Part shown: one piece after another, positions 7,872 to 15,854 of the stretch | How the letters are laid out: each line of letters begins with the position of its first letter | How positions within the stretch are numbered: position 1 is the first letter of the stretch | From: Psychromonas ossibalaenae ATCC BAA-1528 | Lineage (GTDB): Bacteria; Pseudomonadota; Gammaproteobacteria; Enterobacterales; Psychromonadaceae | Reading direction: 5' to 3' | NCBI RefSeq assembly: GCF_000381745.1 | Contig: NZ_KB906987.1 | Span: forward strand, 1-64,000 | Length of the DNA: 64,000 bases | Translations under genes and position numbers: made by a program | Notes under the pieces: model-generated | What the model saw: only the letters and a program-made list of their open reading frames with translations | What the model was told of the DNA's origin: nothing | Databases searched by the model: none

Positions 7872-10394
7872 ATGAAGTTGAAGTATTTAGCATTTGCTCT
7901 ATCCGGTGCGCTGGCACTAAGTGGATGTAATGATGACAGCAGTAGCGGGGGCTCAAATACGGGCCCGGAGACTGAAAACCTGAGCGTAAAAGGAATGGGC
8001 TCGGTAGGTACTGTTTTAGAGGGAAACTTTGATATAAAAGAGGGCCAGAGCAGTGCAGATGTGTCCAGCGTGAGATGGCTCATCTCTGACACTAAAGATG
8101 CTGATTATGTGCCTATCTCCGGTGCAACGGAAGAGTCGCTGCTGATAGACCAGGCTCAGCTCCATAAATATATTAAATTTGAAGTCTCTGCTGTTGGTGA
8201 AGACGGAACTGTCGGAGAGCCGAGCTTAAGTGAAGCTGTGGGGCCGATAGATATTAATATTGTCAATAATCCGAGTTTTGATAATAAAGGGCTGGGCTGG
8301 AGTTACGATGTAGCGAATATTAAAGGTTCATTTACTTATCAGGGAGAAAACCGTGGACGTATCGCGATCGGTGCAGATCACGGTATTACCCAGACGATTA
8401 CCATTCCGGAAACGGCTTATTATGATCTGTCTGCTTATATCAACAGCACAGGTGCTAATGCAGAATTTGGTATCAAAAATCTATTTGATGAGGTGCTGAT
8501 TAACCGTACTGCAGCTGTCAGCAACAAGTATAAATTCTCAAAAGTAACCACTATTCCACTGGAAAAAGGCGAGCAGGTCAAAATATTTTTCAACGGTTCC
8601 AATGACAGTGCGGTGAATGTGGATAACGTTAAGTTATCAAAAACGGACAAGGACGAGCTGCCGGTATTAAATCAGGTTATTCAGTTTGCTGTGGATCAGC
8701 AGTCTGGAGAAACCGGCATTAACAAAAATGATAAGACGATTGATTTTTTTGTGCCTTATAACACCGATATCAGCAGTTTAACTGTGAGCGCAATGAGTGT
8801 ATCACAGGATTCAACTTCATCAGTGAGCACTGGCGACATACTTGACTTCACTGATCCTGTCAGCATTGAACTGATCGATAAAGACGGCGGGACTGAAACC
8901 TGGACGGCGGCTGTTACTGTTAAAGATAAAGAGGTGGCAATCAGCTCATCAAATGAGAGCCTGGAAGATTCCTTTAACTGGGCAATTGATAAAACCAAAC
9001 AGTTTGTTATGACCGGTAAAAACGGTCTGGTGAACCGCGATGAGAATAATAATGACGGCAGTGGACGAGCGGATTACCTGCCTTCCTACTGGGCTGGTTA
9101 TTATGACAGAACCGCATTTTATTCAAGAGACTTTCTGCATCAGGCTGCCGGAGCAAAACTGGCTGGTTTAGATAATGAAAACTTTTCAATGTTCGAGATC
9201 TTTGCTCATCATTCAACAGAGTCCCGCAAGTGGTATACGCTATGGGCGGTTAACTTTGACGGTAGTCCGCATACCATTGATTACGTGCATGATGATTACT
9301 TTGTAAGGGAAGTCCCGGCGCAGTTTGAGTTTATTGAAAAAGCCTATGAGCAGTTCCTGTGGACCGGTGACCGACGCTATATCGAAGATGAACAGTTATG
9401 GCTTTTCTACACAAAAGTCATGACAGATTATATCTACCTGCATGATACGCAGACTAATAACGGCGTTGCTGAAGGTTACGGCGGCATCTTTGAAGGCTCT
9501 GCAACTTACAATGAACGCGGCGAGTTTCCCATTGAGGCCGGTGACGGTATAGGTTCTCAGTACCAGGCGATGGTTGCTTATACAGCGATGCTGGAAGCGC
9601 GCGGAGAAACCAGCAGTGCGCAGGAATGGCGTACTAAAACAGAAGAGTTTAAAACGTTTTTCAATGAAGACTGGAGCGTGGCGGATATTAATAACCCCGA
9701 AGCTAACTATGTCAATATTGTTCAGAAAGACGGTGTGCGCCTGAATGATTTCGGTAAAGAGAACAGCTGGTTTATGCCCATGAAACTCATTACTGAGCCG
9801 GGTCCTAGAAATGATAACTACCTGGACTTTATCTCTGCCAATGTAGGTGACGGCATCGGTTCAACGCCTGAAGCACCGCATAATATCGAAGCCTACACCT
9901 ACCTGCCGGAAACTTTCTTCCCTTACAACCGTAATGAGGAAGCCTGGAAATGGATGGAATATATCATCAGTGTACGTGAGCTGCCGCATGAGCGTCCGAC
10001 ACAGGGAACCAACGGTGATTACCCGGAAATTTCATTTACCCTGATTTCTCATACCATAGAAGGCTTGATGGGTATTGAACCTGATGCTGCCAATGATGCT
10101 GTAGTAACCGCTTCGCACCTGCCGCAGGATATCAGCTGGTTAGAAGTGCAGTATCTGCAGATTGGTGATCAGGAGCTGGCGGTAAGGCATGACGGCATTA
10201 CTAGAACAGCTCTAACTAACGACTCTGACAGACCGTTAAACTGGGAAGCAAGGTTCTACGGCGACTACGCGCAGCTTAGCGTTAACGGTTCATCTCAGCC
10301 TGCACAGCAGAAAGAGGTTAACGGTGTGTTAGTGAGCTATATCGAAGTCACTGTCGATCCGTCTGCAGTTCTTACTGTGGAAGTGACTAACTAA
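7872..10394 (+). CDS. Lipoprotein with CBM-like and six-hairpin-glycosidase-like domains
   Basis: I do not recognise a named family. The 840-residue protein begins with a lipoprotein signal peptide (LSGC, Cys19) and a Ser/Gly linker. Next come an Ig-like segment (about 35-115), a beta-sandwich carbohydrate-binding-like module (about 115-260, NPSFDNKGLGWSYD to NVDNVKLSK), another beta-sandwich linker (about 265-355, DUF5018-like), then an alpha-helical domain from about 370 to 730 rich in aromatic and acidic residues (YYDRTAFYSRDFLHQAAG, DYVHDDYFVREVPAQFEF, YGGIFEGSATYNERGEF, ENSWFMPMKL). A beta-rich tail follows. The helical part resembles (alpha/alpha)6 glycosidases. Its position between melB and a sugar porin suggests it trims an alpha-galactose-containing oligosaccharide at the outer membrane or in the periplasm. 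GGAGAG precedes the ATG. Confidence 0.62.
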   Translation: MKLKYLAFALSGALALSGCNDDSSSGGSNTGPETENLSVKGMGSVGTVLEGNFDIKEGQSSADVSSVRWLISDTKDADYVPISGATEESLLIDQAQLHKYIKFEVSAVGEDGTVGEPSLSEAVGPIDINIVNNPSFDNKGLGWSYDVANIKGSFTYQGENRGRIAIGADHGITQTITIPETAYYDLSAYINSTGANAEFGIKNLFDEVLINRTAAVSNKYKFSKVTTIPLEKGEQVKIFFNGSNDSAVNVDNVKLSKTDKDELPVLNQVIQFAVDQQSGETGINKNDKTIDFFVPYNTDISSLTVSAMSVSQDSTSSVSTGDILDFTDPVSIELIDKDGGTETWTAAVTVKDKEVAISSSNESLEDSFNWAIDKTKQFVMTGKNGLVNRDENNNDGSGRADYLPSYWAGYYDRTAFYSRDFLHQAAGAKLAGLDNENFSMFEIFAHHSTESRKWYTLWAVNFDGSPHTIDYVHDDYFVREVPAQFEFIEKAYEQFLWTGDRRYIEDEQLWLFYTKVMTDYIYLHDTQTNNGVAEGYGGIFEGSATYNERGEFPIEAGDGIGSQYQAMVAYTAMLEARGETSSAQEWRTKTEEFKTFFNEDWSVADINNPEANYVNIVQKDGVRLNDFGKENSWFMPMKLITEPGPRNDNYLDFISANVGDGIGSTPEAPHNIEAYTYLPETFFPYNRNEEAWKWMEYIISVRELPHERPTQGTNGDYPEISFTLISHTIEGLMGIEPDAANDAVVTASHLPQDISWLEVQYLQIGDQELAVRHDGITRTALTNDSDRPLNWEARFYGDYAQLSVNGSSQPAQQKEVNGVLVSYIEVTVDPSAVLTVEVTN

Positions 10395-10444
10395 AACATT
10401 CAGCGCCGGCAGGGAGCAGCACAATTCGGCGCAGCAATAACTTT

Positions 10445-10467
10445 CCTCGACAGTTTACCTGTCGGGG
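10445..10467. promoter_or_regulatory. Stable hairpin between glycosidase and porin genes
   Basis: Arms CCTCGACAG (10445-10453) and CTGTCGGGG (10459-10467) form a 9-bp stem with one G-U pair and a 5-base loop. There is no T-run. It is probably an mRNA stability or processing element ahead of the terminator that follows. Confidence 0.55.
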
Positions 10468-10479
10468 AGCATGTGAAGA

Positions 10480-10509
10480 AAAAGCAGCAGAGCGTTGCTT
10501 TTTTTTTGC
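10480..10509 (+). terminator. Intrinsic terminator before the LamB-type porin
   Basis: AAGCAGC and GTTGCTT form a 7-bp stem around AGAGC, followed by a run of T from 10499 to 10507. It would separate or attenuate porin expression relative to the upstream mel genes. The porin starts about 50 bases later. Confidence 0.75.
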
Positions 10510-10557
10510 CGAATTTTGTGAAAAGTCTTTTAATTATATTTTAAGTGAGGAAAAACA

Positions 10558-11802
10558 ATGAATTATAATCGTCTATCGCTTGCTGTTGCGGCCGCTTTAT
10601 TACCTGTGACGGTACTAGCTTCAAATGTGAATGAAACCCAGGAGAGCCAAAGTGTTGATGATCTGCAGCAGCAGGTTCTTGCAAACACTGCTGATATTGC
10701 TGAGGGGGTAGTGTTCTCTGGTTATGCGCGTTACGGTCTGCACTACACCGACGACCTTTTTGAATATGTCACTGCCGATGGTCAGCTTGCCGGTAATGCC
10801 ACCGGGCGTTTAGGTAATGAAGGAAACGGCGGTGAGTTTCAGTTTTCTAAAGCGTTTAAATCAGATGACGGCGTTGTCTGGGATATTGTGCTGATGATGG
10901 AACACTGGAGTGATGAGATTGGTCTGAAAAAATTCTATGCAGGCGCGTCAAATGTTTTTGCTTCACAACCGGATCTGTATTTATGGGCGGGGCGGGATTT
11001 CCATCAGCGTCCAGCGCAGGCACTTAATGATTATAAATGGATGCAGCATGACGGTCAGGGCGCAGGTTTTTATAATTTAGATCTGGGGGGGCTGAAGCTG
11101 GATCTGGCCGGTGTTGCTGAAGTTGACGGGGTCAGCGACAGCGGCAATTATGCGCTTACTTCTAAACTGCACGGTATCAGTTTAACAGACTCTATCGACC
11201 TCAGCCTGCTGGCAAACTATGGTTTTGAAAGTACTCAGTATGATTTAGAGACAGGCAATGAAATCAATCAGAACAGCAGTACTGCTTACCAGGTTGGTGC
11301 GGTTATTGACAGCCGCTGGTCAAAAGGTTCAAACCAGTTTGTTGTACGTTATGCGGATAATGCTGACAACACAGTATTTGCAAAAACAGAAGATTTAACC
11401 ACTTTATACGCCAGCCTTGAAGGTAATGTTTCGCTAAGTGAACAAGTCGCTGTCGAGTATTTAGCTGCTTACCATAATCTTGAAAATAAGAAAGATGCAA
11501 GTGAAGACCGTACTAACTACAGTACCATTGTCCGCCCTATGTATTTCTGGAATAACGTGCATTCTACCTGGTTAGAAGCGGGTTATTCACTGGTTGATTT
11601 TAATAATGCCGGTGAAAACAGTGCATGGAAAGTAACACTGTCACAGAATATTAGTTTTGGCAAAGGCAGCGGTGAACGTCCGATGCTGCGTTTTTATGCA
11701 ACAGTTGGTGAAGCGGATAATCAGGTGAATTATTCACAAAACAGTTATGAGCCGGAACAAGATACATTTGCTGTTGGTGCAATGTGGGAAGCCTGGTGGT
11801 AA
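10558..11802 (+). CDS. LamB-type sugar porin (maltoporin family)
   Basis: The 414-residue outer-membrane protein has a signal peptide cleaved after about residue 21 (PVTVLA). A short heptad-like segment DDLQQQVLANTADI follows, then a maltoporin-family barrel: VVFSGYARYGLHY, the GRLGNEGNGGEFQF motif, DLYLWAGRDFHQRP and NDYKWMQHDGQGAGF, and a C-terminal strand ending in aromatic residues (GAMWEAWW). It would form a trimeric 18-stranded channel for oligosaccharides. Its position at the end of the mel cluster points to alpha-galactosides (melibiose, raffinose) rather than maltodextrin. AGGA lies ahead of the ATG. LamB is the family, so the lamB symbol is withheld because the substrate is inferred. 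Confidence 0.87.
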   Translation: MNYNRLSLAVAAALLPVTVLASNVNETQESQSVDDLQQQVLANTADIAEGVVFSGYARYGLHYTDDLFEYVTADGQLAGNATGRLGNEGNGGEFQFSKAFKSDDGVVWDIVLMMEHWSDEIGLKKFYAGASNVFASQPDLYLWAGRDFHQRPAQALNDYKWMQHDGQGAGFYNLDLGGLKLDLAGVAEVDGVSDSGNYALTSKLHGISLTDSIDLSLLANYGFESTQYDLETGNEINQNSSTAYQVGAVIDSRWSKGSNQFVVRYADNADNTVFAKTEDLTTLYASLEGNVSLSEQVAVEYLAAYHNLENKKDASEDRTNYSTIVRPMYFWNNVHSTWLEAGYSLVDFNNAGENSAWKVTLSQNISFGKGSGERPMLRFYATVGEADNQVNYSQNSYEPEQDTFAVGAMWEAWW

Positions 11803-11832
11803 AAAAAGCCTATTTAAATAACTTATAAATAG

Positions 11833-11871
11833 TAACAGACGGAAAAAGTTTGCCGACCAGACCGTCTGTTA
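11833..11871. terminator. Long inverted repeat downstream of the porin
   Basis: TAACAGACGG (11833-11842) and CCGTCTGTTA (11862-11871) form a perfect 10-bp stem with a 19-base loop. No T-run follows, so it may protect the 3' end or be a factor-dependent terminator. The rest of the gap up to 12183 is AT-rich with no gene seen. Confidence 0.45.
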
Positions 11872-12183
11872 AACACAGAATATAACTTAAATTATTTAAT
11901 GCAAAATAAACCCCTTCATTGACAGCATGTTCTTCTGTTTCTTATCTTTGCTTAATGTTGTTTTTCTTGTTTTTTAATTGAGCAGTTAGCTGTTTGTAAA
12001 ATTTAAGCTGTTAACTCGAACAGATATAAGCTGTATTCGTCTACCTGTTTATTCCGCCAAAATAGTGATGCTTTCATTGGCGCTGCGGGCCTGATTACGG
12101 TCTATATTATATATTATCGACATCACTAAATAGTCTCCTGTAAAGCTGGTGCTGAGATATTTACAAATGCGGAGTTGCAGATC

Positions 12184-13353
12184 ATGATTGTTGAGCAGCG
12201 TATTTCTGAAGTTTGCGTGGGTATGTATATTCTGGATATCACCTCCCCGAAAGGAAAATTCCATCTTGCTAAGGCTGGCTGGATTGAAAATGAACAGATC
12301 TTGAAAGGTTTTAGAAACAAAGGTATAGAGCGCGTCCTTATCGATACCAGTAAACAAAGATCGCTGACTAAACCTGCTTTGTTACCCGCAGAGAAAAGTA
12401 GAATCTTTTTTCAGCAGGAAGTGGTTAAAGCAAAACATGTATTTGATGAATCTAAAGATATCCAGAAAAAACTGTTTCATGACGCCCAGAACGGCTGCCC
12501 TTTAGATCTGGAGCCGGTCAGTAAAATCACCGATGAGTCTATGGATCTTATTTATAACAACCCCAGTGCGCTTGCCTGTGTGCTTAATATTCGTCGCAAA
12601 AATGAATACTTACTGGAGCATTCCGTTGCCGTTTCTGTACTGGTGACTATTTTTGCTTTTTTTATGCACTTAGAAAAAGAGACTGTCAGGCAGCTGGCTA
12701 TTGGTGCTTTTCTGCATGATGTCGGTAAGGTGAAAACTCCCGCCAAAATACTCAACAAAGAGGGGAAATTAAGCGACAATGAATTTGCGATAATGAAGCA
12801 GCATGTTATTCATTCTATTGATATTATTAAAGCAACACCGGGTATTAGCAAGCTGAGTTTAGAGACCGCGACTCTGCATCATGAAAAACTGAATGGTATC
12901 GGTTATCCCTACGGTGTTAAAGCCAAGCAGATTTCAGTTTATGGGCGGATGATCACTATCTGTGATATTTTTGATGCGCTCTCATCCAGCCGCTGTTATA
13001 AAAAGGGATATTCTCAGGTTAAAGCCTTCAGTATTTTACGCGCCTTAGCTGAAAACCATCAGTTAGATGCGGATTTAGTGGATACGTTTATCCGCTGTAT
13101 GGGGGTTTATCCGGTGGGGGCTTTGGTACAGCTGACTTCAAACAGGTTAGCAATTGTTGAATTTCTTAACCGTAAAGATCCTATTCGTCCCTGGGTGAAA
13201 CCCTTTTACTGTCTGCAGCCGAAGCATTTTGAAATTGCACAGGCTATCGATTTAGCCGTCGCTAAAGATGAGCAGATTGTAAAGTGTGTCAGAGCTGATG
13301 ATTTTGATTTAGATATGCACATGATTATGGAGTTTTTAGCGCATGAGGGATAG
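12184..13353 (+). CDS. HD-GYP cyclic-di-GMP phosphodiesterase with N-terminal DUF3391
   Basis: Residues 1 to about 60 match the DUF3391 module often fused to HD-GYP domains (VEQRISEVCVGMYILDI). The HD-GYP domain spans about 125-330 and keeps its metal and signature residues: HDVGKVKTPAKILNKEGKL (HD), HHEKLNGIGYP (HHExxxGxGYP) and CDIFDALSSSRCYKK. It should hydrolyse c-di-GMP in the cytoplasm, as there is no membrane segment. ATG 12184 is preferred because GGAG at 12171 is well spaced. An in-frame TTG at 12175 is the alternative. It is not obviously linked to its neighbours. Confidence 0.92.
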   Translation: MIVEQRISEVCVGMYILDITSPKGKFHLAKAGWIENEQILKGFRNKGIERVLIDTSKQRSLTKPALLPAEKSRIFFQQEVVKAKHVFDESKDIQKKLFHDAQNGCPLDLEPVSKITDESMDLIYNNPSALACVLNIRRKNEYLLEHSVAVSVLVTIFAFFMHLEKETVRQLAIGAFLHDVGKVKTPAKILNKEGKLSDNEFAIMKQHVIHSIDIIKATPGISKLSLETATLHHEKLNGIGYPYGVKAKQISVYGRMITICDIFDALSSSRCYKKGYSQVKAFSILRALAENHQLDADLVDTFIRCMGVYPVGALVQLTSNRLAIVEFLNRKDPIRPWVKPFYCLQPKHFEIAQAIDLAVAKDEQIVKCVRADDFDLDMHMIMEFLAHEG

Positions 13354-13418
13354 TTCTTTTCGGGCAAAGCAGCGTCCGATGTCGCCCTGCCTACTAGTAT
13401 CTTAGATAAACACTTGTT

Positions 13419-14387
13419 TTAGAAACGAACTTCCATACCTGCCAGGTAAGCAAATTCTGAATCGTCCATATCAGAGTAACCTACTTCTGCGTACACTATA
13501 ACGTTGCTGTGCAGCTGCTGAGTTACATTGGCGTAAACTGCACTGGTTTTATCATCTACACTATTTTCTTTTGGATTCCAGTAAGTGTAACCCAGTACAT
13601 AGGTGGTTTTATTCATAACATATGAACCGGCCAGAGCCGCTGTATCCACTTCAACTTTAATAGATTTGTCAATTGACCCCTGATATTCAACCTGACCGAA
13701 TGAAGCTGCAAATGCAAAATCATTAAAGACATATTCAACTTCAGCGTTATATCCGTCGATATTCACATCCATTCCGCCGTTGAAAATATCAAACTTGTTT
13801 GAGTGAACACTGTCGCCTGAGTAAAAATATACACGTGCATCTAAATCATTGAAGCGGGCACCAATACGGCCGTCATAAATGGTTGTTTGATTTTCTGTTG
13901 TTGATTTTCCATCGCTTTCTAAAAGAGCTGCAGCCCCTAAGTAGAACTGACCGTTGTCGAAAACGTATTTAGCAACTTGATCGCCGTTGTCTTGAACAAA
14001 ATCGATACCTTCACCGGCAAGTTCGTAATCTTTACCAATACCGGAATCATCGGCAAATAAGTTTTGGCGTCCAAAAGTAAGCGTACCGAAATCGCCGCCT
14101 AAACCAACCCATAGTTCATCGCTGGTGACATCTCCTGACTCCATTTCAAATGCGATACCTGCTACAGCATTGAGCTTTTCAGAAACTGCAATTGTTGTAT
14201 TAAGTGAAAGATCACCGTCATCTAGACGAAAATGTGCTTCACTGTCGGCAGCATATTCCTGGATGTATTGAATTTCAGCTGCACCGGCAAAATCGACTTT
14301 AACACCCTCTGTTTCATAGAGAGTGATCCCGGCATTTGCTGTGCCTGATGCGCTGATAACTGCTAGTGCTAGAAGAGTTTTTTTCAT
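13419..14387 (-). CDS. Outer-membrane general porin (OmpC/OmpL-like, gram-negative porin family)
   Basis: The 322-residue protein has a clear signal peptide (MKKTLLALAVISASGTANA). It then shows the pattern of trimeric 16-stranded porins of marine gammaproteobacteria: ITLYETEGVKVDFAGAAEIQY, DELWVGLGGDFGTLTFGRQN, an acidic constriction-loop region and a terminal strand FAYLAGMEVRF ending in Phe. It would allow passive diffusion of small solutes. It lies downstream of two secreted phosphoesterase genes on the same strand, but a 538-base gap with palindromes suggests its own promoter. A functional link to phosphorylated substrates is inference only. Confidence 0.88.
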   Translation of the reverse strand: MKKTLLALAVISASGTANAGITLYETEGVKVDFAGAAEIQYIQEYAADSEAHFRLDDGDLSLNTTIAVSEKLNAVAGIAFEMESGDVTSDELWVGLGGDFGTLTFGRQNLFADDSGIGKDYELAGEGIDFVQDNGDQVAKYVFDNGQFYLGAAALLESDGKSTTENQTTIYDGRIGARFNDLDARVYFYSGDSVHSNKFDIFNGGMDVNIDGYNAEVEYVFNDFAFAASFGQVEYQGSIDKSIKVEVDTAALAGSYVMNKTTYVLGYTYWNPKENSVDDKTSAVYANVTQQLHSNVIVYAEVGYSDMDDSEFAYLAGMEVRF

Positions 14388-14925
14388 TATATTTATTGCC
14401 TTTCTTAGTTATAAGGGAGTGCTTATCTGCAGCTTCCCATTGGTGGTTATATTTAGAGCTCTTATTTTGAGCTTCTTTTTTACAGCCCTGATCACCCCCC
14501 TGTCTCAAACAGCAGAGTGAATAAGGAATGAGTCATTGATAGAATTTGTTCTGACGGTGTTTATATTTGATTCTTTAAATAAAGATATTGAGCATCGCTT
14601 ATTTAAAGTTTTAAGTGCGGAGACTTAACTGATCGTAAAACGGGTCGGAAATATCAATTTTCTGTAGATATAAAAATAGCGTCCACTATCTATTTTTGGC
14701 TACCGGCGTTTTTTACCATCATAAGTATCGCTTTGAACACCGTCTTTACACTATCTTTACACTTCTCTTTTTTTTACTTTATATTGAGGTGCTTACCTGC
14801 ATTTTTCTGCATATAAAAATGCACAGAACATGCGGGACAGCACAGTATTATATTTCTATTATGTTAGCGCCTGCTTATCGTGTAGAAGGGAGGAAATAAC
14901 TCCCCCCTGAGTCTTTATTTTACAG
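14388..14925. promoter_or_regulatory. Porin upstream region with palindromes
   Basis: No convincing gene is seen in this AT-rich 538-base stretch. It holds two operator-like inverted repeats: CTTTAAATAA/TTATTTAAAG (14573-14582 and 14599-14608, perfect 10-bp arms) and AAAAATAG/CTATTTTT (14672-14679 and 14690-14697). It also holds an 11-base-period direct repeat TCTTTACACT near 14744-14765. These probably control the porin, but the regulator is unknown. Confidence 0.4.
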
Positions 14926-15786
14926 TTACTTGAAGCTCACATTGGCAATAACAGGTAAATGATCTGATGCATATATGCCGTCTTTTATGACGTTTTCATA
15001 CTTAAAGGTATTTACATTCAGCTGAGTGTTTACAAAAATGTAATCAATATCTTCAGTGGGCTCTTTACCATATCCATGGTAGGTATAATCATGATCATCA
15101 ATACTTTTGAATGGTGTTTGAGCTGCTGTTTTTGCATCTTCAAACAGATCGGTCAACGCTTTATAGGAAGCAGTGTCGCTTCTTTCAAAATTCAGATCGC
15201 CTAAAACGATCACCGCATCTGAGCCGTTTCCAATAATCTTTTCTGCTTTTTTACTTAATAAGCGTGCACTTTCCTGACGTGCTGTTTTGCCGATATGATC
15301 AAAGTGAGCATTAAAGACCAGTACGCGTTTACCCGTGTCTTTTTCTTCTAATCTCACCCAGGTGGTAATGCGGGGAAGTTCAGCATCCCAACCGAGACTT
15401 GCTACAACGCCCGGCGTATCTGAAAGCCAGAAAGTGCCTCCGCCTAATTTCACGTATTTATCTGTCCGATAAAAAATAGGCACCGCTTCGCCTTTTGTAT
15501 TGCCGTCGTCACGGGCAACACCAACCCAGCCGTAATCAGGTAAATTTTGAGCGAGATAAATAAGCTGATCGTTAAAGGGTTCCTGCAGGCCTGCAATATC
15601 AATTTTCTGCTCATCAAAAATAGAGACAACAATTCCTTTGCGGTTTTCCCAGGTGTTATTTCCATCGTAACTGCTGCCTGCCACGCTGTCTTTGCTGTTT
15701 CGAACATTAAAGCTCATTACATTAAAATCCATCGCAAATGACGGGGCTGCCAGTGTAAATAATAAGACTGCTGCTGTTTTTTTCAT
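14926..15786 (-). CDS. Secreted endonuclease/exonuclease/phosphatase-family hydrolase
   Basis: A 286-residue exported protein (signal peptide MKKTAAVLLFTLAAPSFA) with the full EEP fold signature: NVMSFNVRN at the N-terminus, GLQEPFND (metal-binding Glu), NAHFDHIGKTARQ (catalytic His), VLGDLNF (Asp/Asn) and ASDHLPVIA (terminal Asp-His). Family members cleave phosphodiester or phosphomonoester bonds in nucleic acids, inositol phosphates or sphingomyelin. The substrate is not visible. It lies 68 bases after the metallophosphoesterase gene on the same strand, so the pair probably forms one operon for scavenging from an extracellular phosphate ester. Confidence 0.87.
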   Translation of the reverse strand: MKKTAAVLLFTLAAPSFAMDFNVMSFNVRNSKDSVAGSSYDGNNTWENRKGIVVSIFDEQKIDIAGLQEPFNDQLIYLAQNLPDYGWVGVARDDGNTKGEAVPIFYRTDKYVKLGGGTFWLSDTPGVVASLGWDAELPRITTWVRLEEKDTGKRVLVFNAHFDHIGKTARQESARLLSKKAEKIIGNGSDAVIVLGDLNFERSDTASYKALTDLFEDAKTAAQTPFKSIDDHDYTYHGYGKEPTEDIDYIFVNTQLNVNTFKYENVIKDGIYASDHLPVIANVSFK

Positions 15787-15854
15787 TTTCTAATACCTTT
15801 TAAAGTTATGTATATAGGCCTGTTTGGCCCCGGTTAATTTAAAATATATTGATT

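Noticed and set aside
14744-14765. PhoB box upstream of the porin
   Set aside because: The 11-base spacing fits, but the half-site TCTTTACACT does not agree with CTGTCAT, so a PhoB call is not supported.
14696-14899. 67-residue plus-strand ORF in the porin upstream region
   Set aside because: No ribosome-binding site, composition like random AT-rich DNA, and it overlaps palindromic and repeat sequences. It was treated as chance.
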